NCBI GenBank assembly: GCA_963755695.1
Contig: CAVWLB010000003.1
Span: 186,001 to 250,000 of the forward strand
DNA: 64,000 nucleotides
Origin: QHWT01 sp963755695
GTDB taxonomy: Bacteria; Acidobacteriota; Vicinamibacteria; Vicinamibacterales; 2-12-FULL-66-21
Direction: 5' to 3'
The notes under the pieces were generated by a model, which searched no databases, was not told the origin of the DNA, and saw nothing but the letters and a program-made list of their open reading frames with translations. Within the stretch, counting starts at the first letter, position 1, and every line of letters begins with the position of its first letter. A program made the translations under genes and the position numbers. This document shows positions 48,465-56,765 of this stretch, piece by piece.

Positions 48465-48797
48465 CTACCTCGGGTACATGGTAATAAATCGCGGCACATC
48501 GGTGCCAGTGTCAACCTGCCAGACGGAACAAAACTGGACACGGCTGCCGTTGGGCGCCCTGATCGGTCGCAGGATCTCATATACGTCGCCGTACGCGTTC
48601 TTATGCGTCCGTGTGACTTCGAGCGAGAGGTGCTGAGCGCGCAGATCTGACTCGAGCACGTGGGCAGCATCGGATCGATAGCCCAGACTGAGCAACAACC
48701 TCGCCTTTGCGGCACCCCGCTTGTGCGACATGTTCAGCAGGTACGCCGTGAGCTTGTCGGCTGCAATTATCGCGCGATCGGCGTTTGGAACCGTCAT
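48465..48797 (-). CDS. DUF6883 domain protein
   Basis: A 110-residue protein: VPNADRAIIAADKLTAYLLNMSHKRGAAKARLLLSLGY, then YGDVYEILRPIRAPNGSRVQFCSVWQVDTGTDVPRFITMYP. The order LPNAxxAxIxxxKLxxYLLxxxHxxGxxKAxFxxxLGF ... GPxGxxxxVxxVWxxxxxxxxPRFVTxYP is the DUF6883 pattern. It starts at ATG 48797, where the family begins; the frame is open further upstream. It lies just upstream of the DUF4926 gene. In large toxins DUF6883-like domains appear at C-termini, which supports a toxin role, but this is inference. Confidence 0.75.
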   Translation of the reverse strand: MTVPNADRAIIAADKLTAYLLNMSHKRGAAKARLLLSLGYRSDAAHVLESDLRAQHLSLEVTRTHKNAYGDVYEILRPIRAPNGSRVQFCSVWQVDTGTDVPRFITMYPR

Positions 48798-49094
48798 CTC
48801 TGCTGTGTCACGAGGGAATCCGTCAGAAACACCGTTGAAGCCTGAACGCAATGGGCGTATAAGGTCAAGAGCAGCATATGGTCGGCTGCTGGCCCGTTGC
48901 GGCGATTGAACCGCACAGGCTGAATCGAGCGCTCGCTCGCGCTCTGCGCGGCGAGCGATGGTTCGCTAGACCATGCCTGAACCGCCGCAGCGCCATGCTC
49001 CGGCGCGTCGGCGCCTTCCTGAACCACCCCTCGCAGCCACTGCCAGGGCGTCTTCACGGACAACACAGCCGCAGAACCACCGCAAGGAGGAGCG

Positions 49095-49973
49095 ATGTCT
49101 GACGCTCGATGGACTGATCCACGCGAAGACGCCGTTCGGGATCGCGGCGACGAATGGCCGCGCGTGTACGACCCGCGCGACCGAGATGATGATCCTCGGG
49201 ACGCCCTGATGCGCGATCTCGACTTGCCGCGTCGCGATGAGCGGGAGCTGGTCGTTGATCGCGATCGAATCTACGAGCTCGACGGCGAGGATAGCCGCGC
49301 GCTGGCTGCCGTTGGTGCGTTTCGCATCGTGCCGGAACACGATCTCGATCTTCCGCGCGACACCCTGGACAACCTTCACGATCAGAGGCTCGTCGAGTCG
49401 GTTGATCTGGGCGACAGCGAGCGTGGACTGACGCTCACGACCGAGGGGCGAGACCTGCTTGATTCGCACTCGCTGGAGCGAGAGGGTGAGCGGTCGCAGC
49501 TCTTCCACGCGGGAGTCAGCCGCTCGCGGGAGATGGACCATGACTCGAATCTCTACGCGACATTTCGCCAGGAGGAAGCTCGTCTTCGTGACGAGCACCC
49601 TGACCTCGAGATCCGACGTGTCGTCCTCGAACAAGATCTGAAGCGCGAATACCAAGAGTTCCTGCAAGACCACAATCGCGACCGGGCGGACAGCGACGGC
49701 CGACCAGGCCGCGACGGGAACGAGGTTCGCGAGTGGGCGCGCGAGCACGAGCTGCCGTACTTCGATGATCAGGTTCATTTCCCGGACTACCGCATCGAGT
49801 ACGAGGTCGATGGCCGGGAACTTCACCAAGACGTCGAACTGTTTACGCCGCACTACCGCGGCGCTCACGCCGCCAGCCGCGCAAGGACCGGCTTCCGCAT
49901 CTACTTCGTCGCGTCTCGCGGTGGCGGTGGTCGCTCCGGGCCGCGTCCGCGCGGGATGGAGGAGTTCCTGTGA
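49095..49973 (+). CDS. Uncharacterised mobile-element protein A (winged helix plus nuclease-like C-terminus)
   Basis: A 292-residue, very charged protein behind the strong site AAGGAGGAGCG. The N-terminal 45 residues are Asp/Arg-rich (DPREDAVRDRGDEWPRVYDPRDRDDDPRD). Residues 60-125 look like a winged helix (ALAAVGAFRIVPEHDLDL, TLDNLHDQRLVESVDLG, GLTLTTEGRDLLDSH). The C-terminal part (about 225-275) has HFPDYRIEYEVDGRELHQDVELFT and YRGAHAASRARTGFRIYF, acid-rich strands that recall the nuclease-like replication-relaxation proteins of mobile elements. It overlaps the next gene by 4 bases. Not assignable to a named family by eye. Confidence 0.6.
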   Translation: MSDARWTDPREDAVRDRGDEWPRVYDPRDRDDDPRDALMRDLDLPRRDERELVVDRDRIYELDGEDSRALAAVGAFRIVPEHDLDLPRDTLDNLHDQRLVESVDLGDSERGLTLTTEGRDLLDSHSLEREGERSQLFHAGVSRSREMDHDSNLYATFRQEEARLRDEHPDLEIRRVVLEQDLKREYQEFLQDHNRDRADSDGRPGRDGNEVREWAREHELPYFDDQVHFPDYRIEYEVDGRELHQDVELFTPHYRGAHAASRARTGFRIYFVASRGGGGRSGPRPRGMEEFL

Positions 49974-51103
49974 CGCACGAATATCCTCCCAACCGGGCGT
50001 TCGACAGCGTCAGCATCAGCCGCGTATCTGCCCTGCGCGACCACGGCTTGACGCTGCGGCAGCGTGAGTTCCTCGTGACCGTCATGGTCCATTCCGGATG
50101 TTTTCTTGAACGGCAGTACTGCGAGTTCACCAGCACCGTACGCGGCCAGAACAGCCGGGAGTTCATGGCCAGACTGATGACCCGCGGATTCGTGCGAGCC
50201 ATCGAGCCTGGCCCCGTGCGACGTGGACGCCTGTACCACGTCCACCACAAGCCACTCTACGAAGCGATTGGCCAGGCGGACAATCGCAATCGTCGTCTTC
50301 GGAGGATCGGCTGCATGGTCGAACGGGTGATGATCCTCGACGCGGTGTTGGGCGATCGTCGCCGTTGGTGGTTGAGTTCCGAAGGCGATAAGCGCGCCTT
50401 CTTCGACAACACGCAACAGACCGGACTGCGGCCAGAGGACTACCCGCACCTCGCGTTCGGAACGGCGCCGCTGAAGACGATCCGCTGCTTCCCCGACAAG
50501 CTGCCCATCGGGATCGAGAAGGACGACACGAGCCGGTTCGTGTTCATGTACCTCGTGAACCGCCGCGTGCCGGTGGACTTCCGTCAATTCCTCATTCGTC
50601 ACCTTGATCTGTTGCGATGCCTCCATCACTGGACTGTCCGATTGCTCGTACCGCGGCGCTTCCGGAAAGCGGTGGCGCTCTACAAGGCCGCGGTCCGCGA
50701 AGAGCTCTGGACGCCGCTGAATCCGAGCGTGAGCAAGTCTCTGGAGACGTACTTTCACGAACGCCAGGAGCAGGGCGGACACCTCGGCGATCCGTCCGAT
50801 CGCTACATCGCGCAGGAGTTCCGAAAGCAGGGCATGCCGAAGATCCAAGCCCTCTATCGGGCCTGGCGACGAGCAGGAGACAAGGTGCTGTGGCAGTCCT
50901 GCTCGACTTGTCTGCGAGACGACTGGTCCTACGGCCGTTCGTCAGTGGAAGTCCAGCCGCTGAACCGGCAATATCTCCAGCTCACCGGCTCGATGGACCG
51001 CGACGTCTGGGCCAAGAGGGGGGCCAAGCGAAAATCGCGTCAGGTTGGCCCCCCGGTTTTAGCACCCTCCGACGAAGCTCTCTCACCCCTGGTGGCTCCA
51101 TGA
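49970..51103 (+). CDS. Uncharacterised mobile-element protein B
   Basis: A 377-residue protein coupled to protein A by an ATGA overlap. N-terminal winged helix (about 25-95): LRQREFLVTVMVHSGCFLERQYCEF, NSREFMARLMTRGFVRAIEPG. The middle (about 105-260) is mixed alpha/beta with KTIRCFPDKLPIGIEKDDTSRFVFMYLV. The C-terminal third is basic and helical (LVPRRFRKAVALYKAAVREE, YFHERQEQGGHLGDP, YRAWRRAGDKVLWQ). Basic charge and the repeated hairpin just downstream suggest DNA binding, perhaps for replication or transfer of the island. No named family recognised. Confidence 0.6.
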   Translation: MTHEYPPNRAFDSVSISRVSALRDHGLTLRQREFLVTVMVHSGCFLERQYCEFTSTVRGQNSREFMARLMTRGFVRAIEPGPVRRGRLYHVHHKPLYEAIGQADNRNRRLRRIGCMVERVMILDAVLGDRRRWWLSSEGDKRAFFDNTQQTGLRPEDYPHLAFGTAPLKTIRCFPDKLPIGIEKDDTSRFVFMYLVNRRVPVDFRQFLIRHLDLLRCLHHWTVRLLVPRRFRKAVALYKAAVREELWTPLNPSVSKSLETYFHERQEQGGHLGDPSDRYIAQEFRKQGMPKIQALYRAWRRAGDKVLWQSCSTCLRDDWSYGRSSVEVQPLNRQYLQLTGSMDRDVWAKRGAKRKSRQVGPPVLAPSDEALSPLVAP

Positions 51104-51212
51104 ACTCTCACTGCGTGCAAGCTTCTGTATCGCAGCGTCTTGCTTCGGGCCGGCGACTGCGGCGGCGCTTTGTGCCGCCGCCACCGTTGGTGTTAGTGCC
51201 GCAGCCGGTGAA

Positions 51213-51296
51213 CCAACGATGGCGTGAACGACCCCGGTGCCGTGCCCTGAGGGTGACCCCAGGCCCCCGAGACGGGGTCGTTCACGCCATCGTTGG
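51213..51296. repeat. Inverted repeat with perfect 23-bp arms and a 38-base loop
   Basis: Arm 51213-51235 starts CCAACGATGGCGTGAACG and ends ACCCC; 51274-51296 is its exact reverse complement. The loop contains CCCTGAGGGTGACCCC, itself partly symmetrical. It follows the two-gene module by 110 bases. Could be an origin of replication or transfer, or a strong terminator; a 23-bp perfect arm is longer than usual for a terminator. Confidence 0.8.
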
Positions 51297-52161
51297 GCAT
51301 GCCGCATGTCACTGTCCGCGCGCACATGACGTGCACGACGAACGCGCCGCACGTGTGCATGTGTTCGTGTCCAGATTTGGCAGAACAAATGAGTCGATGG
51401 ATCGCGAGAAATTCGGGCGCGCGCAACCCACGTTTGTTCACACGGAAACTCGCGCTGCCGAAGTCCAGATCGGGTCGTCGCACCATCGCGCTCTCGATGC
51501 TGGCGCCGGGCTCGGCGTCGTCAATGCTCTTCGCTTCGCTTCCACCCGGCCTCCGGCCGGGCCTTCGGGCATTGACAACGCCTCCGCGCGGCACGTCCCG
51601 GGCAACTGCGCGATGGTGGTCAGCGTATCGATGACTCAAACGAGATTGACGGGTCAGTCGCAGAGGCGTATGTATGTTGGCGTTATCACGTCGGTGCCAC
51701 ACGGCACTCCCTCCGTTCGCCGCCACGGCAGCGGAGGGCGCGCATCGGGTCGTCGCCCACACGGCACGGACCGAGCGCAACCCTGAGCACATCGCAGTCC
51801 GGTTGCACGACCGCCGAGGACAGTCGGTCGGCACGTCTATCAGCTGCGAAACTCATGACCCTTCGCGGCGCATCATCCCCAGGATCACGCGCCGCGCGGG
51901 GAATGGCGTTCACCGGGGATATCACATCGCCCTGGTCTGACTGAACGCCAAGAGACGGTCGTCTAGTCAGCGATCGTCACCGCCGGAGCACAGCCCCGCG
52001 GACGATGCCGGCACCAAGCCGCATCCGCGCTCAGCCGGAGATCGGCGCGTCGACCGCCACATCGACGCGCCAGAGCGCGCCAGCAAAACCAACACGAACC
52101 ATCAAGCGTCGCGCTCGAGGAGAGCGCGGAACATCGCATTGGTCTGCGCACGGGGTGGCAC
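51297..52161. other. Non-coding stretch between the two-gene module and the integrase operon
   Basis: No protein-like frame in about 860 bases. It holds a second hairpin at 51520-51576 (GTCAATGC/GCATTGAC with CCCGGCC/GGCCGGG inside). The rest has nothing I can name; it may contain the element's replication or transfer origin and the xis-int promoter. Confidence 0.45.
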
Positions 52162-52371
52162 ATGAATCCGAACGATCTCCCGACACTCCTGACCGTCGAC
52201 GAAACGGCACGGTTGCTTCGCACGAGCCGCAAGGCCGTCTACGCGATGGCCGAACGCGCGCAGCTGCCGGGCGTCACGCGCATCGGGCGCCGCGTGCTCG
52301 TGCGATCGCGCGAGCTGTTACACTGGCTCGACCAGAAAAGCGCGCTCTCGCTGAAGGAGTACGAGCGATGA
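52162..52371 (+). CDS. Excisionase-like helix-turn-helix protein
   Basis: A 69-residue protein of the excisionase/AlpA-like MerR-type HTH family: LLTVDETARLLRTSRKAVYAMAERAQLPGVTRIGRRVLVRSRELLHWLD, with the usual TVDEAAxLLxxSxxxVYxLxxxGxLPxxRxGRRxLxxRxxLxxWL layout. Such proteins bend DNA at attachment sites and set the direction of recombination, or act as regulators of the integrase. It overlaps the integrase start by 4 bases (ATGA), so both are made together. Confidence 0.9.
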   Translation: MNPNDLPTLLTVDETARLLRTSRKAVYAMAERAQLPGVTRIGRRVLVRSRELLHWLDQKSALSLKEYER

Positions 52372-53579
52372 GCGTAACCGTACAACCGTACGTGGACGGC
52401 GGGTGGGAAGTGGACATCCGGATTTCACTGCCGGATGGCAGCGTCATTCGCGAGCGCAGGAAGGCGCCAACCGCGTCAAAGAGCGCGGCGCAACGATGGG
52501 CCGAAGCGCGCGAACGCGTGCTGCTCGTGAATGGCTTGCCGCATCGAACCAGGGAGGTGTTGCGACCACCAACAACATTGCGTGAATTCGCGCCGCGATT
52601 CATCGAAGGCCACGCGAAGGCGAACCGGCTCAAAGCGAGCGGCGTCGCCTCGAAGGAATGCGTCCTGCGATTGCACTTGGTACCGGCGCTTGGCGACAAG
52701 CCGCTGGCCTCGATCACGACCGAGGACGTGCAACAGCTGAAGTCAGCCCTCAGCGCGCGATCACCGAAGACGGTAAACAACGTGTTGACGGTGTTGAATG
52801 TGCTGATGCGAACCGCGGTCGAATGGAAAGTGATCGAACGCGTCCCGTGTGCGATCAAGATGCTGCGGACGCCGAAGGGCGAAGCCCGTTTCTACGAGTT
52901 CGACCAGTTCGAGCGTCTGGTCGAGGCCGCGGCTCGCGAATCCCAAGCGCACCTGGTCGTGCTGCTGGGCGGCGAGGCGGGTCTGAGGTGCGGCGAGATG
53001 ATCGGGCTCGAATGGCCGGATGTGGATCTGGAAAAGCGTCAATTGTGCGTCGCCAGATCCGAGTGGCGCGGCCACGTGAGCGTGCCGAAGGGTGGTCGCA
53101 TCCGGTACGTGCCGTTGACAAAGCGCCTGGTCACCGCCCTCAAGGCTGGGCGGCACCTGCGAGGGCAGCGAGTGCTGTGCGCCGACGAGGGTAAGCCGCT
53201 GACGCAGAAAATGATCCAGGTCATGATGCGACGCGCGGCGAGACGGGCGAACGTGAAACCGGGGATTCACATCCTGCGGCACACGTTCTGTTCGCACCTG
53301 GCGATGCGCGGTGCACCGGCGCGGGCCATCCAGGAGCTCGCGGGTCACCAGGACCTCGCGACGACGCAGCGCTACATGCACTTGAGTCCGGCGGCGCTCG
53401 ACGCGGCCATCCGGTTGTTGGACGGCGCCGGCGGAAAACCGTGGAGGAATCGTGGAGGCGCAGGGAACGAGGGGCTGAACCCCCCGTTTTTATTGAAGAA
53501 ATTGGTGGAGGCGCCGGGAGTTGCACCCGGGTCCGAAAATACATCCCCGCAGGAATCTACGATGCGTATCCGCTTCTGA
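52368..53579 (+). CDS. Tyrosine-recombinase integrase of the island
   Basis: A 403-residue integrase in the integrated form. Arm-binding domain 1-75, core-binding SAM-like domain about 75-170 (TLREFAPRFIEGHAKANRLK, SPKTVNNVLTVLNVLMRTAVEW), catalytic domain about 180-365: GEAGLRCGEMIGLEW (Arg I), VPKGGRIRYVPL (Lys), HILRHTFCSHLAM (His-x-x-Arg), AGHQDLATTQRYMHL (His and nucleophile Tyr). It cuts at the 27-bp ssrA core. The frame continues past the catalytic domain through the core (53502-53528, LVEAPGVAPG) and 17 codons into antisense ssrA before a stop, so the tail depends on where the element sits. Confidence 0.92.
   Translation: MSVTVQPYVDGGWEVDIRISLPDGSVIRERRKAPTASKSAAQRWAEARERVLLVNGLPHRTREVLRPPTTLREFAPRFIEGHAKANRLKASGVASKECVLRLHLVPALGDKPLASITTEDVQQLKSALSARSPKTVNNVLTVLNVLMRTAVEWKVIERVPCAIKMLRTPKGEARFYEFDQFERLVEAAARESQAHLVVLLGGEAGLRCGEMIGLEWPDVDLEKRQLCVARSEWRGHVSVPKGGRIRYVPLTKRLVTALKAGRHLRGQRVLCADEGKPLTQKMIQVMMRRAARRANVKPGIHILRHTFCSHLAMRGAPARAIQELAGHQDLATTQRYMHLSPAALDAAIRLLDGAGGKPWRNRGGAGNEGLNPPFLLKKLVEAPGVAPGSENTSPQESTMRIRF
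53441..53469. repeat. Subterminal island repeat, right copy
   Basis: Starts GTGGAGGAATCGTGGAGG; 24 of 29 bases match 32115-32143. It lies inside the integrase 3' end, 33 bases before the attachment core. Confidence 0.45.
53502..53528. repeat. Right attachment site, within the ssrA 3' end
   Basis: Identical to 31959-31985. It covers the tmRNA acceptor 3' strand with CCA and part of the T arm, so insertion restores the complete tmRNA end. Confidence 0.85.
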
Positions 53580-53855
53580 AGTGTCGTTCCCGGCGTGAAG
53601 AAGCGGCAAGAACCGCCGGAAACCAGCCCCAGAAAATCTCGCTGCCCTCGTCCGGGACGACCGAGGTCAGCCAGCCTGCTTAAATGACATCCGTTCCCCA
53701 CCCGCAGGCTGATGAGGGCGGACGCTCACAGGTTTTTACGCTGCGAGAGCGAGCTGCGTATCCGCAGTTAGGTTGTTTTCCATCTTTTAACGAGGTCGAT
53801 GGTCCTCGGCACGCATCCTACGGAACCGTATTCCCGTCGAATCTGGTTCGCCCCC
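53503..53855 (-). ncRNA. ssrA: tmRNA
   Basis: A 353-nt tmRNA, complete. The 5' end GGGGGCGAACCAGATTCGAC pairs through GGGGGCG with the 3' acceptor strand; the 3' region TTTTCGGACCCGGGTGCAAC leads to CTCCACCA. The messenger part at 53736-53765 encodes the tag ADTQLALAA followed by TAA; the resume codon is GCG after TAACT. The tag ends LALAA, which housekeeping proteases recognise. tmRNA with SmpB rescues ribosomes stalled on broken mRNA. A TACAAT box lies just upstream (53876-53881 on this strand), consistent with a short 5' leader removed by RNase P. The 3' end is the island's insertion site. Confidence 0.93.
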
Positions 53856-53935
53856 TTCTTCCTCTATTGTACGACAGCGCGCAAGCGGCCCCCTGCAGGG
53901 CTGCCGGCAGGGCCCGTTTCCCCAGCGTCCATCAA

Positions 53936-55782
53936 TCAATACAGCGCAAAGGCGTACAAGGTGTCCCCCACCGCGACGAGCAGGTTCTGCCGTCCGTCGA
54001 TTGCATACGTCTGAGGCGCGTTGCTGATGGTTCCAATCCTCGAGTGCCACAGCGGCTTTCCGTTGGTGGCGTCGAACGCGACGAAGTTGCCGCCGCCATC
54101 CCCCCCGAAAATGAGGCGGCCGGCGGTCGCCAGCAGGCCTCCCTGACCCGCCGCGCCGTTGACGCCGGGGAATTGGTGGCGCCAGACAACCTTTGCCGTC
54201 TTGGGATCGATCGCCGTCAGGTAGCTGGGATATGACCCCACCGGTGCAACAACCTTTCCGCCAAGTCCCATCGACCCCCGCGGATCCGGCTCGGTCAGGT
54301 AGACCAGGTTGAAGCCGTTGCGCTCGTGCACATAGAAGAGACCGGTGTCCGGCGAGTACGCCGGGGGTGGCCAGTTGGTCACACCGCCTTCGACGGGTGA
54401 GACGAATGATCCCGCGACCGTGGCTTCCTTTTCAGGATTGGGCTCCGGCGCGCCGTTCTTCCTGAGCCCGAGCGACCAGTTGGTGGTCGAGCCGGTACTG
54501 GGCGGTTGCGACCGGCTCGCCGGTCACCCGATCGACCGTGAAGAAGAAGCCGTTTCTTGCCGCGGTCGACACGAGCTTCCGAGGGCGGCCGTTGATCGTC
54601 GTATCGATGAGGATCGGCGTCTGCGCCGAGTCCCAGTCGTGCGTGTCGTGCGGCGACGTCTGGTAGTACCACGCCATCTTCCCGGTATCCACGTTCACCG
54701 CAACCAGCGAACAGGTGAAAAGGTTGTCTCCTTTGCGGCTCGCGCCGGTGTACCCGGGAGTCGGGTTGCCTGTGCCGATGATATAGAGCTTCGTCTCCGG
54801 ATCGTAGACGCCGGTAATCCAGACCTGACCCCCGCCGTGTCGCGCCGCGTCGAGGCTTGGCCACGTGTCGAGTCCGGGATCACCCGGAGTTCATCGGGAC
54901 CGTATAGAACTTCCATTGCAGCTTGCCGGTCTCGGGATCGAACGACTGGAGGAAGCCCGGGGCATCGAGATCGTTTCCGGTTCCGACGAGCAGATGATTG
55001 CCGACGACGATCGGCGCCATCGTCGAGAAATACTGCTCGGAGAAGCTCGAGATCTCGACGTGCCATCGCTCCTGGCCGGTGCGAGTGTCGAGCGAGACGA
55101 GGTAGTTGTCGGGCGTCTCGAAGAACAGAGAGTTGTGCCACATTGCCGCGCCGCGGTTGCCAATGTGCGTGCCGCCTCGCGTCTTCCAGAAGTAGTGCCA
55201 CAGTTCGTGACCGTCGCGCGCGTCGAGCGCCCACACGTGATCCGGCGCAGTCACGTAGAGGATGCCGTCAACCTGCAGGATCGAGCCTTTTACGTTCGCC
55301 CCGCCAGGGGCGGCGAACTCGCCGGTCCCTTCGCCGCCGATGATCACCGGCGCTGAAGGGCCGCCGCCGCGCCCGCCGCCGAATCCCCCAAAGCCGCTCG
55401 GACCGGTTGCTGTGGACAGGTGCGCCGTCCATGCGAGCGTAAGGTTTTTGACGTTGCTCTGGTTGACCTGCGAGAGCGAGCTGTAACGCCGTCCGGTGTA
55501 GTCTCCCGAATAGCTCGTCCAGGCGTCGCCGAGCGGCTTGAGGAGCGATGCGGGATCGAGGCCGCCCTGCGCGGCGGCGCCGGGAGCGGTAATGGCTGCG
55601 CCCCCCTGAACCTGCGTTCCGCCCTGGCCCTGTCCCTGAGTCGGCGTCTGTGTCGGCGCCGGTGCAGGCTTCGACGGCGGTGTCTGAGTCTGCGGTGGTG
55701 TTTGCGGCTGTCCCTGCGCCGACAGGAAAACGGACGAAGCCGCCAGCGCCGCTATGATCAAGAAGCGATGTGTGCGCGTCAT
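53936..55782 (-). CDS. PQQ-dependent dehydrogenase, beta-propeller (two frameshifts)
   Basis: A secreted quinoprotein. Signal peptide (MTRTHRFLIIAALAASSVFLSAQ), a Gln/Pro/Thr-rich linker, then the eight-bladed propeller with its tryptophan-docking repeats: DAWTSYSGDYTGRRYSSLSQ, ALDARDGHELWHYFWKTRGG, SLDTRTGQERWHVE, SFDPETGKLQWKFYTVP, NVDTGKMAWYYQTSPHDTHDWD, AIDPKTAKVVWRHQFPG, AFDATNGKPLWHSRIG. Frame changes near 54890 and 54490 split it; restored length is about 610 residues. It oxidises alcohols or sugars in the periplasm and passes electrons to cytochrome c, probably the product of the gene just upstream, with which it overlaps by 4 bases. Substrate unknown. Confidence 0.85.
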
Positions 55783-56765
55783 TTCAGAGTCACCAGATAC
55801 GCCGTCACGTCGTGGATGTCTTTGTCGGTGTACTGCAGGAACAGCTTCTTGTGGCCGTCGAGCGGATCGTTGATCTCCACCTTCGGCACATCGCCGACAC
55901 GCCGGAAGGTGCGCTGCATGCCGTCTTCAGGCGTTAGCGTGACGATGAAGTCGTCGATGCGATCGAGGCGCCCTTCCACGCGTTGACCATCAGGGGTCGT
56001 GACCGCGACGGTGACCGGACGCCGACTCGCGGCTTCGGTCGGGGCGGCTCCCGCGCCCGTGCCGCGACCTCCGCGTCCGCCACCACCGATGCCGGCGACC
56101 CAGAGATTCTGAAGCTGCATCGGCTCCGAGACTCGCGTCGCGATCCCCTGCAGGTCGCCGGTCGCGGAATGACACGACCCGCATTTCGATGCGAAGTAGG
56201 TCGCACCGGCTTTGGCGTCGCCAACGACGATGTTCAGCGCGACTTCGGCGCCTGGCGGCGGCGCGCCTTGCGGCCGCGCGGTTGCCACCACGCTGTGAAT
56301 GTACTCCGCGATCGCTTTCACATCGTCAGGCGGCAGCGGGAACGGCGGCATGACCGGCATGCCGGGATTCTGGCGCCCGTTCTGCACCACCGGCAGGATC
56401 AGCTCTCCTTCCTTGTCGTTCAACACCAGCTGCGAGCGCAGCAGGTTGACACCGCCCATGTCGCCGCCGCGGAGATCGGCACCATGGCAGAGACGACAAT
56501 TGATCTCGAAGAGCGTCTTGCCGCGCTCGATGATCGCGGGATCCCCGGCTGGCCGCTGCTGCGCGGGAAACGTCGCCTGACGACCGCGACCGCCGCCGGG
56601 CGGCTGAGCGGGCGCCGGCGTCGGGGTTGTTGGGGCGGGTGCAGGCGCTTGCGTTGTTGGCGCGGGCGTCGGTGGTTGCACCGCGGGAGCTTGAGCGGTG
56701 ATACGGACGCCGACACTGACAAGGAATGCCGCCGCGGCCGCGGCAAACGTGAATTTCGATTGCAT
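55779..56765 (-). CDS. Di-haem cytochrome c, partner of the PQQ dehydrogenase
   Basis: A 328-residue exported protein from ATG 56765 (MQSKFTFAAAAAAFLVSVGV signal). A proline/threonine/alanine linker (about 30-70) precedes two class I haem domains: NCRLCHGADLRGGD near residue 118, with methionines near MPVMPPFPL as axial-ligand candidates, and SKCGSCHSATGDLQ near 223. The C-terminal 90 residues (VTVAVTTPDGQRVEGRLDRIDDFIVTLTPEDGM, YTDKDIHDVTAYLVTL) form a beta-rich appendix known from acidobacterial c-type cytochromes. Stop and start overlap with the dehydrogenase (ATGA), so the pair forms one operon and probably one electron path. Confidence 0.88.
   Translation of the reverse strand: MQSKFTFAAAAAAFLVSVGVRITAQAPAVQPPTPAPTTQAPAPAPTTPTPAPAQPPGGGRGRQATFPAQQRPAGDPAIIERGKTLFEINCRLCHGADLRGGDMGGVNLLRSQLVLNDKEGELILPVVQNGRQNPGMPVMPPFPLPPDDVKAIAEYIHSVVATARPQGAPPPGAEVALNIVVGDAKAGATYFASKCGSCHSATGDLQGIATRVSEPMQLQNLWVAGIGGGGRGGRGTGAGAAPTEAASRRPVTVAVTTPDGQRVEGRLDRIDDFIVTLTPEDGMQRTFRRVGDVPKVEINDPLDGHKKLFLQYTDKDIHDVTAYLVTLK

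Larger units (their letters stand above)
31959..53528. mobile_element. 21.5-kb genomic island inserted in the ssrA 3' end
   Basis: Bounded by an identical 27-bp direct repeat (31959-31985 and 53502-53528). The right copy is the 3' end of the intact tmRNA gene, the left copy an isolated fragment. Just inside the right copy are an excisionase-like gene and a tyrosine integrase. Cargo: four ADOP permeases, two PadR regulators, an ECF sigma/anti-sigma pair, serine-recombinase remnants, DUF6883/DUF4926 genes, an uncharacterised two-gene module and long inverted repeats. ssrA is a classical integration site for islands and phages. No phage structural or conjugation genes are seen, so the island probably relies on other elements to move. 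Confidence 0.8.

Noticed and set aside
51193..51834. 213-codon minus-strand frame
   Set aside because: Covers both hairpins, reads through the inverted repeat and is not protein-like.
31959..53528. Prophage
   Set aside because: No terminase, portal, capsid, tail or lysis genes; only integrase and excisionase-like genes are phage-like.
53441..53683. 80-codon plus-strand frame MEESWRRRERGAEPP...
   Set aside because: Lies in a different frame from the integrase and antisense to tmRNA; typical artefact of RNA genes.
54870..54900. TGA in the PQQ dehydrogenase as a second recoded stop
   Set aside because: The same frame after the TGA is meaningless; the conserved sequence (GDPGLDTWPSLDAARHGG) continues in a different frame, so it is a one-base shift, not recoding.
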